Shown here: one piece after another, positions 1 through 5,969 of the stretch
Numbering within the stretch: the stretch's first letter is position 1
Layout: each line of letters starts with the position of its first letter
DNA from: an uncultured Arcanobacterium sp.
GTDB lineage: Bacteria; Actinomycetota; Actinomycetes; Actinomycetales; Actinomycetaceae
Assembly (NCBI RefSeq): GCF_947253055.1
Contig: NZ_CAMXYE010000057.1
Location: forward strand, 1-9,625
Length of the DNA: 9,625 nucleotides
Direction of reading: 5' to 3'
The notes under the pieces: generated by a model
What the model saw: the letters and a program-made list of their open reading frames with translations, nothing else
Told to the model about the DNA's origin: nothing
Database searches by the model: none
Made by a program: the position numbers and the translations under genes

Positions 1-735
1 GAGCTGGCGGTGGTGGCCGAAGCCTCTGCTCGAGTTGCCTGCACTTTGCTGCGCCAGCTCCCCGATATCCGTTTGCATATTGTGAGCGAGGAAGAAAAAG
101 AACGTATTCGGATAGATTCACTGCTCACAGCGCTTTATTTAGTGTATGCGTTTGCGGCTGATTTGCCGCCGTTAGCTGATTTTACTTTACCGGCGGGGCA
201 GGAGCGGACCGTCAAATATAAGATGCCGGATGATACGGCGCAGCAAAATGATGCCAGGGCTTATATTGCAGCTAGTTTGCAGCAGATTGCGAAAAATAGC
301 CGCGTGAGTATGTCGGCGCGTAAATACGACGCGGCACGATTAAAAGTTTGTGCGCATTATCAGTTGCCGACGGGGCGGGGAGTGACGGCGTGGCCGCCTA
401 CTTCGCAGACCATAATTAAAGGCTTTCGCGGTTTCTGGAACGATGCTCTTATTTCGGCGGGATTTATGCCACAAGATGGCAGAGCGCGTGGGGGATTAAA
501 ATTTAGCGCCCAAGATTATCGCCAAGCGATGCAAGATTTTCTCGCCGCGATGGCGGAGGAGGAAAAGAGTAATTCCTACGGTAATTATTTGCGCTGGGCA
601 AAAGCGCAGAAATCTAGCGCCGCAAAATCTGGTTCCGCAAAATCTAGCAGTTCCCGCCCCTCGGGAGCGGGAATTCGCCAGCATTTTGGCAGTTGGAGTG
701 CCGCTGTGTGCGCAGGGGCAAATAACCATAAATAG
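1..735 (+). CDS. Protein with HNH-associated-type repeats, 3' part only
   Basis: The reading frame is open from the first base, so the gene starts upstream; 244 residues are visible. A GTG at position 10 is the first possible start inside the window but has no convincing ribosome site. I do not recognise the N-terminal part (about residues 1-95). The C-terminal part holds two units resembling the small repeat often attached to homing endonucleases and other DNA-binding proteins, with a 'P-S-x-x-T-I-x-x-x-F-G-S-W-x-x-A-L-x-x-A-G' pattern. The first has WPPTSQTI near residue 131 and W146-N-D-A-L-x-x-A-G-F155. The second has RPSGAGIRQHFGSW ending at W232, followed by SAAVCAG. Between them is an Ala/Lys/Ser linker encoded by a 15-bp in-frame repeat. 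No HNH nuclease motif is visible. A DNA-binding role is inferred from the repeats only; the missing 5' part may carry the enzymatic domain. Confidence 0.6.
   Translation, partial: ELAVVAEASARVACTLLRQLPDIRLHIVSEEEKERIRIDSLLTALYLVYAFAADLPPLADFTLPAGQERTVKYKMPDDTAQQNDARAYIAASLQQIAKNSRVSMSARKYDAARLKVCAHYQLPTGRGVTAWPPTSQTIIKGFRGFWNDALISAGFMPQDGRARGGLKFSAQDYRQAMQDFLAAMAEEEKSNSYGNYLRWAKAQKSSAAKSGSAKSSSSRPSGAGIRQHFGSWSAAVCAGANNHK
607..651 (+). repeat. Three degenerate 15-bp in-frame tandem repeats
   Basis: Three 15-bp units lie at 607-621, 622-636 and 637-651. They share a core like GCAAAATCT and encode the pentads QKSSA, AKSGS and AKSSS. The unit length is a multiple of three, so copy-number change would keep the frame. 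It forms a flexible Ser/Ala/Lys linker before the last repeat motif. Immediately after it, TTCCCGC (651-657) and GCGGGAA (667-673) form a perfect 7-bp inverted repeat within the coding region. Confidence 0.6.
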
Positions 736-791
736 TTAAATTCTCGGCGCGGCAGGCAAAGTAAATAAAATACCGCTAGTCTTACCACTAT

Positions 792-795
792 GGAG
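792..795 (+). promoter_or_regulatory. Ribosome binding site deciding the FrnE-like start
   Basis: GGAG lies six bases before the ATG at 802. It overlaps the alternative ATG at 790, which itself has no purine-rich sequence at the right distance. This favours the start at 802, which gives an N-terminus beginning directly with the first thioredoxin-fold strand. Confidence 0.65.
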
Positions 796-801
796 AAAGA
801 A

Positions 802-1449
802 ATGATAATTCATGCGTGGGTAGATATCACGTGTCCATGGAGTTGGATAGGGGTACGCCGCCTACAAGAGGGAATTGCGAAATCCGGAAAATCTACCTTA
901 GTGGAATATCATTCCTATCAGCTGCAGGCTGATGCGCCGGGAGTCACCAGTCTTTCGTTAATAGACTACTTGGCGGATATTTGGGAAAAATCGCCGGCAG
1001 AAGTGAAAAAGCAGTTAGCAGATATCTCAGATATTGGAGCTGAGTGCGGGATAAATTTTAACTGGGAATCGGTGCAGCCAGTTAATTCTTTTCTCGCCCA
1101 TCAGCTGCTGCGCGCGGCGCAAAACTCGGCTCCTAATTTAGAAGTGGCCACGGCACAAGGGCAAGAAATGCTCAATCGGCTGTGGAAAGCTTATTTTCAA
1201 GATGGAGATAATATCTCAGATACCTATACGCTTCTCAATATCGCCGAAGCGGCTGGTCTGGATAGAGAACAGGCAGAGATAGATTTTGAAAGTGGAGAAT
1301 ACGCAGACGAAGTACGTGCAGATCTCCACGCAGCAGCGACCCTGGGTATCTCGGGAGTTCCCTTCTTCCTTTTGGCGGATAAATATGCCATAGAAGGAGC
1401 TCAATCAGCGCAAGTATTTGCAGAAGCTATTGCGGCTTTGAGTTCTTAG
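802..1449 (+). CDS. FrnE-like DsbA-family protein with CPWS active site
   Basis: This 215-residue cytoplasmic protein has no signal peptide and belongs to the FrnE-like branch of the DsbA family (thioredoxin fold with a helical insertion). The first strand leads into T10-C-P-W-S-W-I-G17, where the family usually has CPWCYIG. The second active-site cysteine is Ser14 (codon AGT, one base from TGT). The other family hallmarks are intact: the cis-proline loop GISGVPFF (Pro187) followed by KYAIEGAQ and a C-terminal VFAEAI helix. Only one other cysteine is present (Cys82). A monothiol CxxS site would not make the usual intramolecular disulfide; it could act as a glutathione-linked reductase or isomerase, or have lost redox activity. 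The start at 802 is chosen over the in-frame ATG at 790 because GGAG sits six bases before it. The gene stands alone, convergent with RNase HI. Confidence 0.85.
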   Translation: MIIHAWVDITCPWSWIGVRRLQEGIAKSGKSTLVEYHSYQLQADAPGVTSLSLIDYLADIWEKSPAEVKKQLADISDIGAECGINFNWESVQPVNSFLAHQLLRAAQNSAPNLEVATAQGQEMLNRLWKAYFQDGDNISDTYTLLNIAEAAGLDREQAEIDFESGEYADEVRADLHAAATLGISGVPFFLLADKYAIEGAQSAQVFAEAIAALSS

Positions 1450-1475
1450 AGCTCTTAGGCTTAGAGATCTTAGGC
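1445..1475. repeat. 15-bp tandem duplication carrying two stop codons
   Basis: CTTAGAGCTCTTAGG (1445-1459) is followed directly by CTTAGAGATCTTAGG (1460-1474) plus the first base of a third unit. The copies differ at one base. Each copy contains a rightward TAG and a leftward stop (TTA on the + strand). The FrnE-like gene stops in the first copy (TAG 1447-1449) and rnhA stops in the second (TTA 1470-1472). With only one copy the two genes would lie about 5 bp apart instead of 20. Confidence 0.75.
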
Positions 1476-1943
1476 GCGGTATTTTTCGCGCGCCTGCACT
1501 GCGAGCGAATCAACCATCTCATTCGCGGCATCTCCATTGTGCCCGCGCACCCACTCCACATCGGTGCGCCCGCTCCGGGCGTCATAAAGTTCGAGAATCT
1601 CGGCGATTAGCTCTTGATTGGCCACGGGTTTACCATCAGCTTTTTTCCAGCCGCGTTTTTTCCAGCCGGGCGCCCACTTGGTGATGGTGTTGAGCACGTA
1701 GGAGGAATCAGCGCGAATAAGGATATCTAAACTCGGATCGAAGGCTTTAAGAGCTTCTAGGAGCGCGCGCAGTTCCATTACATTATTGGTGGTGTGGGCA
1801 GCTCCACCGGAAGCGTAAATCCCGCGCAGTTGCTCGAGCCACGCCCAGCCTCCGGGCCCGGGGTTGCCGGAGCAGGCGCCGTCTGTGGCAATTACTGCAT
1901 CATAACCTCTAGGTGGATTTCCGATAGGTAGATTTTCTGCCAT
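1470..1943 (-). CDS. rnhA: Ribonuclease HI
   Basis: This 157-residue enzyme cuts the RNA strand of RNA-DNA hybrids with two divalent metal ions, removing R-loops and RNA primers in the cytoplasm. The catalytic set of the type 1 family is complete: Asp21 in TDGACSGNPGPGGWA, Glu57 in MELRALLEAL, Asp79 in RADSSYV, His135 in VRGHNGDAANE and Asp145. The basic stretch W90-APGWKKRGWKKADG is the expected 'basic protrusion' that grips the hybrid. The length matches the Escherichia coli enzyme, with about eleven extra residues at the N-terminus. The start has a good ribosome site (AGGAAG about five bases before ATG on the - strand). No N-terminal hybrid-binding domain and no fused acid phosphatase domain are present. 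The gene converges with the FrnE-like gene and diverges from the macrodomain gene. Confidence 0.95.
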   Translation of the reverse strand: MAENLPIGNPPRGYDAVIATDGACSGNPGPGGWAWLEQLRGIYASGGAAHTTNNVMELRALLEALKAFDPSLDILIRADSSYVLNTITKWAPGWKKRGWKKADGKPVANQELIAEILELYDARSGRTDVEWVRGHNGDAANEMVDSLAVQAREKYRA

Positions 1944-2111
1944 GCACTTCCTCTCTCTCTGCTACCAGATTAGATGGAAAAGCGGGAAAATAGCTAGTGT
2001 AAGAAGGAAAATTGGGGAAAAAATTGTGTAAGAAGAAGAATAACTTGCCGAGGGTATTACCGCAGAATTTAGTATTTCAGGTAGGCTTAGAAAGTGAGAG
2101 AAAGGTAGAAA
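1944..2111. promoter_or_regulatory. Divergent rnhA/macrodomain promoter region
   Basis: This 168-bp non-coding stretch must hold the promoters of both divergent genes. Its middle is a strongly purine-rich tract on the + strand, with the 10-mer GTGTAAGAAG occurring at 1997-2006 and again at 2026-2035, and AAAATTG also repeated between them. For the rightward gene, TTGCCG (2045-2050) and TAGTAT (2070-2075) could be -35 and -10 boxes, but the 19-bp spacing is long. For rnhA, TAATCT on the - strand (1967-1972) fits a TANNNT -10 box without a clear -35. Box assignments are tentative; the repeat is seen directly. Confidence 0.4.
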
Positions 2112-3017
2112 ATGCTTGCACTTTCCGAATATCGGGATGCCATTAAGCTGGATGAGTCGATTCCCGATCCGCGAGGCGATACGCGTTCTAATTACGATTT
2201 ATTAATGACGGCGCTGAGCGGATTACATAATAAGCACTATACGGGTTCTTCCTCTATGGCCCATCTTTCTACTGATGAAGGCCTTTGGCGTTGGCTGGCT
2301 TCGGAGTTGGCGATTCGCAAGCCAGGTCCAATTGATCCGGTGACTTCGCGGGCTATTAACACTTTGCTTTTCCGTATATCGGGATTAAGAGGGAGAGTAG
2401 AAGCGTTGAATCTGTGCCGTGTCTCTGAAGCGTATCCCCAATGCGATTTTCAGCAGGCTGAACGAGTGGCACTCTTTTTAGGAGATATTTCGCAGCTCGC
2501 TATTGATGCAGTGGTGAATACGGCTTTACCGGATATGACTGGCTGCCCGATTCCCTTGCACGGCTGCTTAGATTCAGAGATTCATGCGCAGGCCGGCCCG
2601 TGGCTGCAGAATGATTGTGCCAAAATTATTGAAATAAAAGGCGGGAATTTAGAGCCAGGCGATGCCGTCCTTACGCGCGGCTATCGTTTACCGGCTCGTT
2701 ATGTGATACATACACTCGGGCCGAAAGTACAAGGCGCAGAGCCCACCGCCCAGGAACGGGAGCAGCTCGCGCTCTGCTATCGCAATATCTTGGATCTGTG
2801 TTTAGAAAAAGGCGATATAAAATCCGTGGCTTTTCCGGCTATTTCCACGGGAGGAAATTCTTTCCCGGCGAAAGAAGCGGCTAATATCGCTCTTAAGACG
2901 GTAGAATATTGGTTAGCTGAGCGGGCGCCGGTATTAGATCTAGTGCTCTTTTCTCTGCATACGGACGCCGATACGGAAGTGTATTCGCGCACTATGAAGA
3001 CCTGGGTCACCGATTAA
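2112..3017 (+). CDS. Zinc-type macrodomain protein (putative protein-ADP-ribose hydrolase)
   Basis: This 301-residue protein resembles the zinc-dependent macrodomains of Streptococcus/Staphylococcus (SpyMacroD/SauMacro), which remove ADP-ribose from proteins. Residues 1-115 form the helical N-terminal extension typical of that class. The macrodomain follows: LFLGDISQLAIDAVVN (122-136), the zinc motif GCPIPLHGCLD with Cys145, His150 and Cys152, RYVIHTLGP (196-204) and the phosphate loop AISTGGNSFP (243-252). Where the family has V-N-A-A-N-S, this protein has VNTALP, so the conserved ribose-contacting second Asn is Leu139. Known relatives often sit in operons with a sirtuin ADP-ribosyltransferase, GcvH-like and lipoate ligase genes; none is present here. 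ATG 2112 is supported by AAAGG six bases upstream. Catalytic activity is uncertain because of the Asn loss; it may bind rather than cleave ADP-ribose. Confidence 0.85.
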   Translation: MLALSEYRDAIKLDESIPDPRGDTRSNYDLLMTALSGLHNKHYTGSSSMAHLSTDEGLWRWLASELAIRKPGPIDPVTSRAINTLLFRISGLRGRVEALNLCRVSEAYPQCDFQQAERVALFLGDISQLAIDAVVNTALPDMTGCPIPLHGCLDSEIHAQAGPWLQNDCAKIIEIKGGNLEPGDAVLTRGYRLPARYVIHTLGPKVQGAEPTAQEREQLALCYRNILDLCLEKGDIKSVAFPAISTGGNSFPAKEAANIALKTVEYWLAERAPVLDLVLFSLHTDADTEVYSRTMKTWVTD

Positions 3018-3045
3018 ATACTTTTTATCTAATTTAGAGATTTTT

Positions 3046-3104
3046 AGAGAAAACGATGTGTTAGGGCTGACGTTTCGGCCGTCGGTCTAGGAAAATTTTT
3101 CTCT
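3046..3104. repeat. 8-bp inverted repeat upstream of the TRIC gene
   Basis: AGAGAAAA (3046-3053) and TTTTCTCT (3097-3104) are perfect inverted repeats with a 43-base loop. The loop holds a small GACG/CGTC hairpin (3069-3083). This lies between the macrodomain stop and the TRIC start. It could slow or end read-through of the upstream transcript, but it lacks a compact GC stem and may be chance in an A/T-rich stretch. Confidence 0.25.
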
Positions 3105-3110
3105 GCGCGT

Positions 3111-3116
3111 TACCCT
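3111..3116 (+). promoter_or_regulatory. -10 box (TACCCT) for a leaderless TRIC mRNA
   Basis: TACCCT fits the actinobacterial TANNNT -10 consensus and ends six bases before the GTG at 3123. That places the predicted transcription start on the G of the start codon. No Shine-Dalgarno sequence is present (AAAAGA precedes the GTG). No good -35 hexamer is seen. Confidence 0.5.
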
Positions 3117-3122
3117 AAAAGA

Positions 3123-4004
3123 GTGGATCCTGAAGTAATTTTTCGCGTAGTAGATGTCACCGGGGTGATATGTAACGGTCTAATCGGTGCTACCCTGGCG
3201 CGCCGTTTAGGTTTTGACCTAATCGGATTCATGATTATGGGGGCTGCCTCCGCTCTCGGAGGTGGTTTACTGCGCGATATGATGCTCGGCATCGGATTCC
3301 CAGTGGCTCTTACCGACCCATGGTATCTAGGTGGAGCCTTTACTTCTGCGATTTTCGTCTACTTCGTGCCGGTGGAAAATAAATGGTGGCGGCGCGCCAT
3401 GGAATATGGCGATATTTTAGCGCTCGGATGTTGGTCAGCTACCGGAGCCTCTAAGGGGCTCTCGGCGGGTTTGACGGTAGTTCCCTCTATTTTCCTTGGA
3501 GTAGTCACAGCAGTTTGCGGTGGCATGACCCGCGATGTGCTGGTGAATCAGATTCCGCGGGTATTTGGAGGCAATCCGCTCTATGCCACTTTTGCGGTAT
3601 TCGCTTCCGCACAGATGGTGTTTTTCCAGTTCCGTGGCCAGTACGAAGCGGGAATGGCTTCATCGATTATATTCTGTTTCGTATTTTCGGCGCTGGCGCG
3701 CTACTTCAACTGGACACTTCCGAAAGCCTATAACTTGCCAAAATCAGCGCGCAAAATGCGTAAGCGGATTTCTCTTCAATCACTTTTACAGTGGCAAAAA
3801 TTTGGAATTAAACCTCAAAATAAGAAAAAATCTGGCTCTGCTGCAAACCGGAACCGGAAAGCGCCGCAGGTGGAGAGTCGCGCTACGCAGCGCGATATGC
3901 GCCCAGAAATTGCCGAACGGCGCGGAGAAGTCACGGATGCGGAATCAGGGCGGCGGAATATGCGCGATAGGCGCCGCGATTTAGACGAAGAGCAGCGCGC
4001 CTAG
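3123..4004 (+). CDS. TRIC/UPF0126 family membrane protein
   Basis: This 293-residue integral membrane protein is built of two copies of the UPF0126 domain (Pfam 'Gly_transporter'), whose structurally studied members are trimeric intracellular cation (TRIC)-type potassium-permeable channels. The first repeat has ALGGGLLRDMMLG (45-56) and the second VCGGMTRDVLVNQIP (131-145), the paired glycine-rich GG-x-x-RD signatures of the family. About seven hydrophobic segments fit between residues 6 and 195. The tail from about residue 205 to 293 is unusual: very basic at first (KSARKMRKR), then rich in Arg, Asp and Glu, and probably cytoplasmic and disordered. The start is GTG; no in-frame start codon lies just upstream, and the TACCCT box six bases before it implies a leaderless transcript. 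The stop lies 1 bp from the convergent nadE stop. The transported ion or solute is not determined by sequence. Confidence 0.85.
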   Translation: MDPEVIFRVVDVTGVICNGLIGATLARRLGFDLIGFMIMGAASALGGGLLRDMMLGIGFPVALTDPWYLGGAFTSAIFVYFVPVENKWWRRAMEYGDILALGCWSATGASKGLSAGLTVVPSIFLGVVTAVCGGMTRDVLVNQIPRVFGGNPLYATFAVFASAQMVFFQFRGQYEAGMASSIIFCFVFSALARYFNWTLPKAYNLPKSARKMRKRISLQSLLQWQKFGIKPQNKKKSGSAANRNRKAPQVESRATQRDMRPEIAERRGEVTDAESGRRNMRDRRRDLDEEQRA

Positions 4005-4005
4005 T

Positions 4006-4827
4006 TTATTTCCACCAAGTGCTCTGTGGGGTAACAGGCAGCGCGCGCTTGTGGCGAGAGCGCAGATAGGCGGCTTCGATTCGCTCTGCTGCGGCAGCTG
4101 TTATTTCTTTACCTTCTAGGTAATCGTCGATATCCACGTAGCGAATTCCCAGTTCATCTTCATCTGCGCGCCCGGGTTGGGCATCTAATAAATCGGCAGT
4201 GGGAATTTTTTCTGCCAAGGCAGAGCTCCCGCCCAGGAACTGAACTAAAGAGCGAATTTGCCGTTTATTTAGCCCGGCTAAGGGCATTATATCGGCAGCT
4301 CCGTCTCCAAACTTGGTATAGAATCCGGTAATGGCTTCGGCGGCATGATCAGTGCCGAGCACTAAAAGACGGTGATCACCTGCGTAAGCAAACTGAGCTA
4401 CCATGCGCAGGCGCGCTTTCACATTGCCGCGGTTGAAGTCACTTAGTTCTTCGCTAGTAGCTTCTCGATACGTGGCAGAAAAAGCATCTACGCTACTTCC
4501 GATATTAAGAGCATAGCTTTGATCAGGGCGGATAAAAGCGAGTGCTGCCTGAGCATCTGCCTCGTCTGCTTGCTGATGGTTAGGAAGGCGTAAAGCGGTG
4601 AAAGTGGCCGGAATTCCGCAGCTGCGAGCTTTTTCTGCGGCGAGCTGTGCCAGGCGCCCGCCGAGCGTGGAATCCACTCCTCCGGAAATTCCTAATACAA
4701 ATCCTTTACTGGCGCTGTGCTGTAAATAAGATACGAGAAAATCTATGCGACTCTCCACTTCGTGTGCGTAGTCAATTTCCGGATGTACGCCCAGTTCAGC
4801 AATAATTTTTTTCTGTAAATCTCGCAT
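4006..4827 (-). CDS. nadE: NH3-dependent NAD+ synthetase
   Basis: This 273-residue enzyme makes NAD+ from nicotinic acid adenine dinucleotide, ATP and ammonia, the last step of NAD+ synthesis. It follows the Escherichia coli NadE pattern closely: the PP-loop VLGISGGVDST (SGGVDST at 48-54), RLPNHQQADE, FNRGNVKAR, VLGTDHAAEAITGFYTKFGDGAADIMPL (about 156-183), KIPTADL and IDDYLEG. No amidotransferase (nitrilase) domain is attached, so ammonia must come free or from another protein, unlike the large two-domain glutamine-dependent NadE of mycobacteria. The frame extends 29 codons upstream to 4914, but those residues are unlike the family and run toward the upstream terminator hairpin. ATG 4827 matches the family N-terminus and has a TATGCT box exactly six bases before it. 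It is convergent with the TRIC gene at 1 bp. Confidence 0.95.
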   Translation of the reverse strand: MRDLQKKIIAELGVHPEIDYAHEVESRIDFLVSYLQHSASKGFVLGISGGVDSTLGGRLAQLAAEKARSCGIPATFTALRLPNHQQADEADAQAALAFIRPDQSYALNIGSSVDAFSATYREATSEELSDFNRGNVKARLRMVAQFAYAGDHRLLVLGTDHAAEAITGFYTKFGDGAADIMPLAGLNKRQIRSLVQFLGGSSALAEKIPTADLLDAQPGRADEDELGIRYVDIDDYLEGKEITAAAAERIEAAYLRSRHKRALPVTPQSTWWK

Positions 4828-4833
4828 AGCACC

Positions 4834-4839
4834 AGCATA
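4834..4839 (-). promoter_or_regulatory. nadE: -10 box (TATGCT) for a leaderless nadE mRNA
   Basis: Read on the - strand, TATGCT (TANNNT) is followed by six bases and then the nadE ATG at 4827, so transcription would begin at the A of the start codon. A purine run (AAGAGAG) lies just before the box, too far from the ATG to be the normal ribosome site. No clear -35 box is seen. This is the second leaderless-type start in the window. Confidence 0.5.
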
Positions 4840-4914
4840 CTCTCTTCTCGTTTTCTGTGCGCGGAGTGGCAGATAAGTGCTCGTTGGGGAGGGGTGCGGT
4901 GGATTTTTATGCAA

Positions 4915-4948
4915 TGGCGGGGCGCAGCATCACTGCTGCGCCCCGCCA
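4915..4948 (-). terminator. 15-bp GC-rich hairpin after the aldolase operon
   Basis: A perfect 15-bp stem (4915-4929 with 4934-4948) has a four-base loop, TCAC on the + strand. It begins about 25 bases after the aldolase stop and lies before the nadE promoter, so it most likely ends the leftward aminotransferase-aldolase transcript. Neither strand has a U-tract after the stem, so it would be a stem-only terminator of the kind described in actinobacteria. Confidence 0.75.
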
Positions 4949-4973
4949 GGTGCCTCTCCAGAAAATAAAGTGT

Positions 4974-5957
4974 TTATTTCTCTTTTCGCTTGGAATAAGT
5001 GAGTCGGTATACCGCATTCATAATCAAGCGATCGGGTAAAGGTAAGGGGCGCACGGCAAATATATTTGCCATAGTAGCGGTGAGGGCATTCTTATGAGTT
5101 ATCATGCGCACCGCTTCGGCGTCCGCTATATCTTTTCCGTAGTAGTAGACAGCATTTTCGCCAAACATAGCGTTTGCATAAGGATTAGCGCTCATCTTTA
5201 TCCCTACGATTTGGGCAAAATCGTCTAGATACGGAGGGAGGGAATTCTTATATTGCAGCACTACCGGATCGGCATCTTCGAGTACGCACTTAATATCAGG
5301 GCGTTTGGCAAAAATGCGTTCCACTTCTTTAGGTAAGCGCCCGCCATCTCCCCGCTGATAAGCGGCGGGAGCAAGGTCGGCACTATGTATATCGGTGCGG
5401 CGTTCGTATTCTTCGCGGCAGAAATCTTCCACATCTAAAGCGAGCTGTAGAGCTTCTTCTGCCGTCTGGGCAAATACGATTAAACCGTGTGAGCGCATAA
5501 GCACAGCCCGGCTGCCGGTGGAGCGTAGAGCATCCATCACCGCATTGTGCAGCTTTTTCTGCCCCGGCAGGCCATAAGCAGCAGCCGGCAGAGTGGCAGA
5601 GCCTAGCTTCTTTTGCAAATCTTCGGGAATTGCATAGTCAGTGGTACTGATAGAAAGAGCAGAAGCATAGGGCTGGTGGGTATGAATCACGAAATTTGCA
5701 TCTGCGCGCTCCCCGTAAATAAGGGCGTGCAAAGAACGCTCGGTCGTCGGTTTCAAATTTCCTTGATAGCTGCCGTCTAAATGGCAAACCACCATTTCAT
5801 CGGCAGTTAAATCCGCATAGTCACGCCCGGAAGGAGTGCAGTAGAAAGAATTTTCGTCGATGCGCTGGGAAAGATTTCCCCAGGTGCGCGCCACTAACTT
5901 ATTTTCTACCAACTTATGAGCGGTATTAATAATATTTTCTTGAATTTCTGTACTCAT
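4974..5957 (-). CDS. Class II aldolase/adducin family protein, long form
   Basis: This 327-residue protein belongs to the family of L-fuculose-phosphate aldolase and L-ribulose-5-phosphate 4-epimerase, zinc enzymes that cleave or rearrange sugar phosphates. The active-site residues are in place: GNLSQRI (27-33), TPSGRDY (41-47), the acid/base candidate Glu73 in PTTERSLH, His92 and His94 in VIHTHQPYA, and His157 in MRSHGLIVF. These histidines are the expected zinc ligands. The core ends near residue 190. A further part of about 120 residues, including PPYLDDFAQIVGIKM (241-255), is absent from the usual 215-230-residue enzymes and may be a second, degenerate domain. The start is preceded by GAGAG about seven bases upstream. 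It follows the aminotransferase after 12 bp, so the two are co-transcribed. The substrate is not known; a phosphorylated ketose made by the nearby FGGY kinase is a natural guess. Confidence 0.85.
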   Translation of the reverse strand: MSTEIQENIINTAHKLVENKLVARTWGNLSQRIDENSFYCTPSGRDYADLTADEMVVCHLDGSYQGNLKPTTERSLHALIYGERADANFVIHTHQPYASALSISTTDYAIPEDLQKKLGSATLPAAAYGLPGQKKLHNAVMDALRSTGSRAVLMRSHGLIVFAQTAEEALQLALDVEDFCREEYERRTDIHSADLAPAAYQRGDGGRLPKEVERIFAKRPDIKCVLEDADPVVLQYKNSLPPYLDDFAQIVGIKMSANPYANAMFGENAVYYYGKDIADAEAVRMITHKNALTATMANIFAVRPLPLPDRLIMNAVYRLTYSKRKEK

Positions 5958-5969
5958 ATTTTTACTCTC

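Noticed and set aside
651..673. TTCCCGC/GCGGGAA inverted repeat as a terminator
   Set aside because: It lies inside the coding region before the last repeat motif and is not followed by a T-run.
766..771. TAAAAT as the promoter of the FrnE-like gene
   Set aside because: The box is good, but no -35 element sits at a suitable distance and the gap is A/T-rich, so I could not support it beyond chance.
790..801. Upstream ATG giving four extra residues on the FrnE-like protein
   Set aside because: It overlaps the GGAG that best serves the ATG at 802 and has no ribosome site of its own.
3031..3050. Two near-identical 10-mers (AATTTAGAGA/TTTTTAGAGA) after the macrodomain gene
   Set aside because: Short and A/T-rich with two mismatches; compatible with chance in a low-complexity gap.
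4828..4914. Possible 29-codon N-terminal extension of NadE
   Set aside because: The residues are Pro/Ser/Thr-rich and unlike any NadE, begin at the edge of the terminator hairpin, and contain the putative -10 box of the gene.
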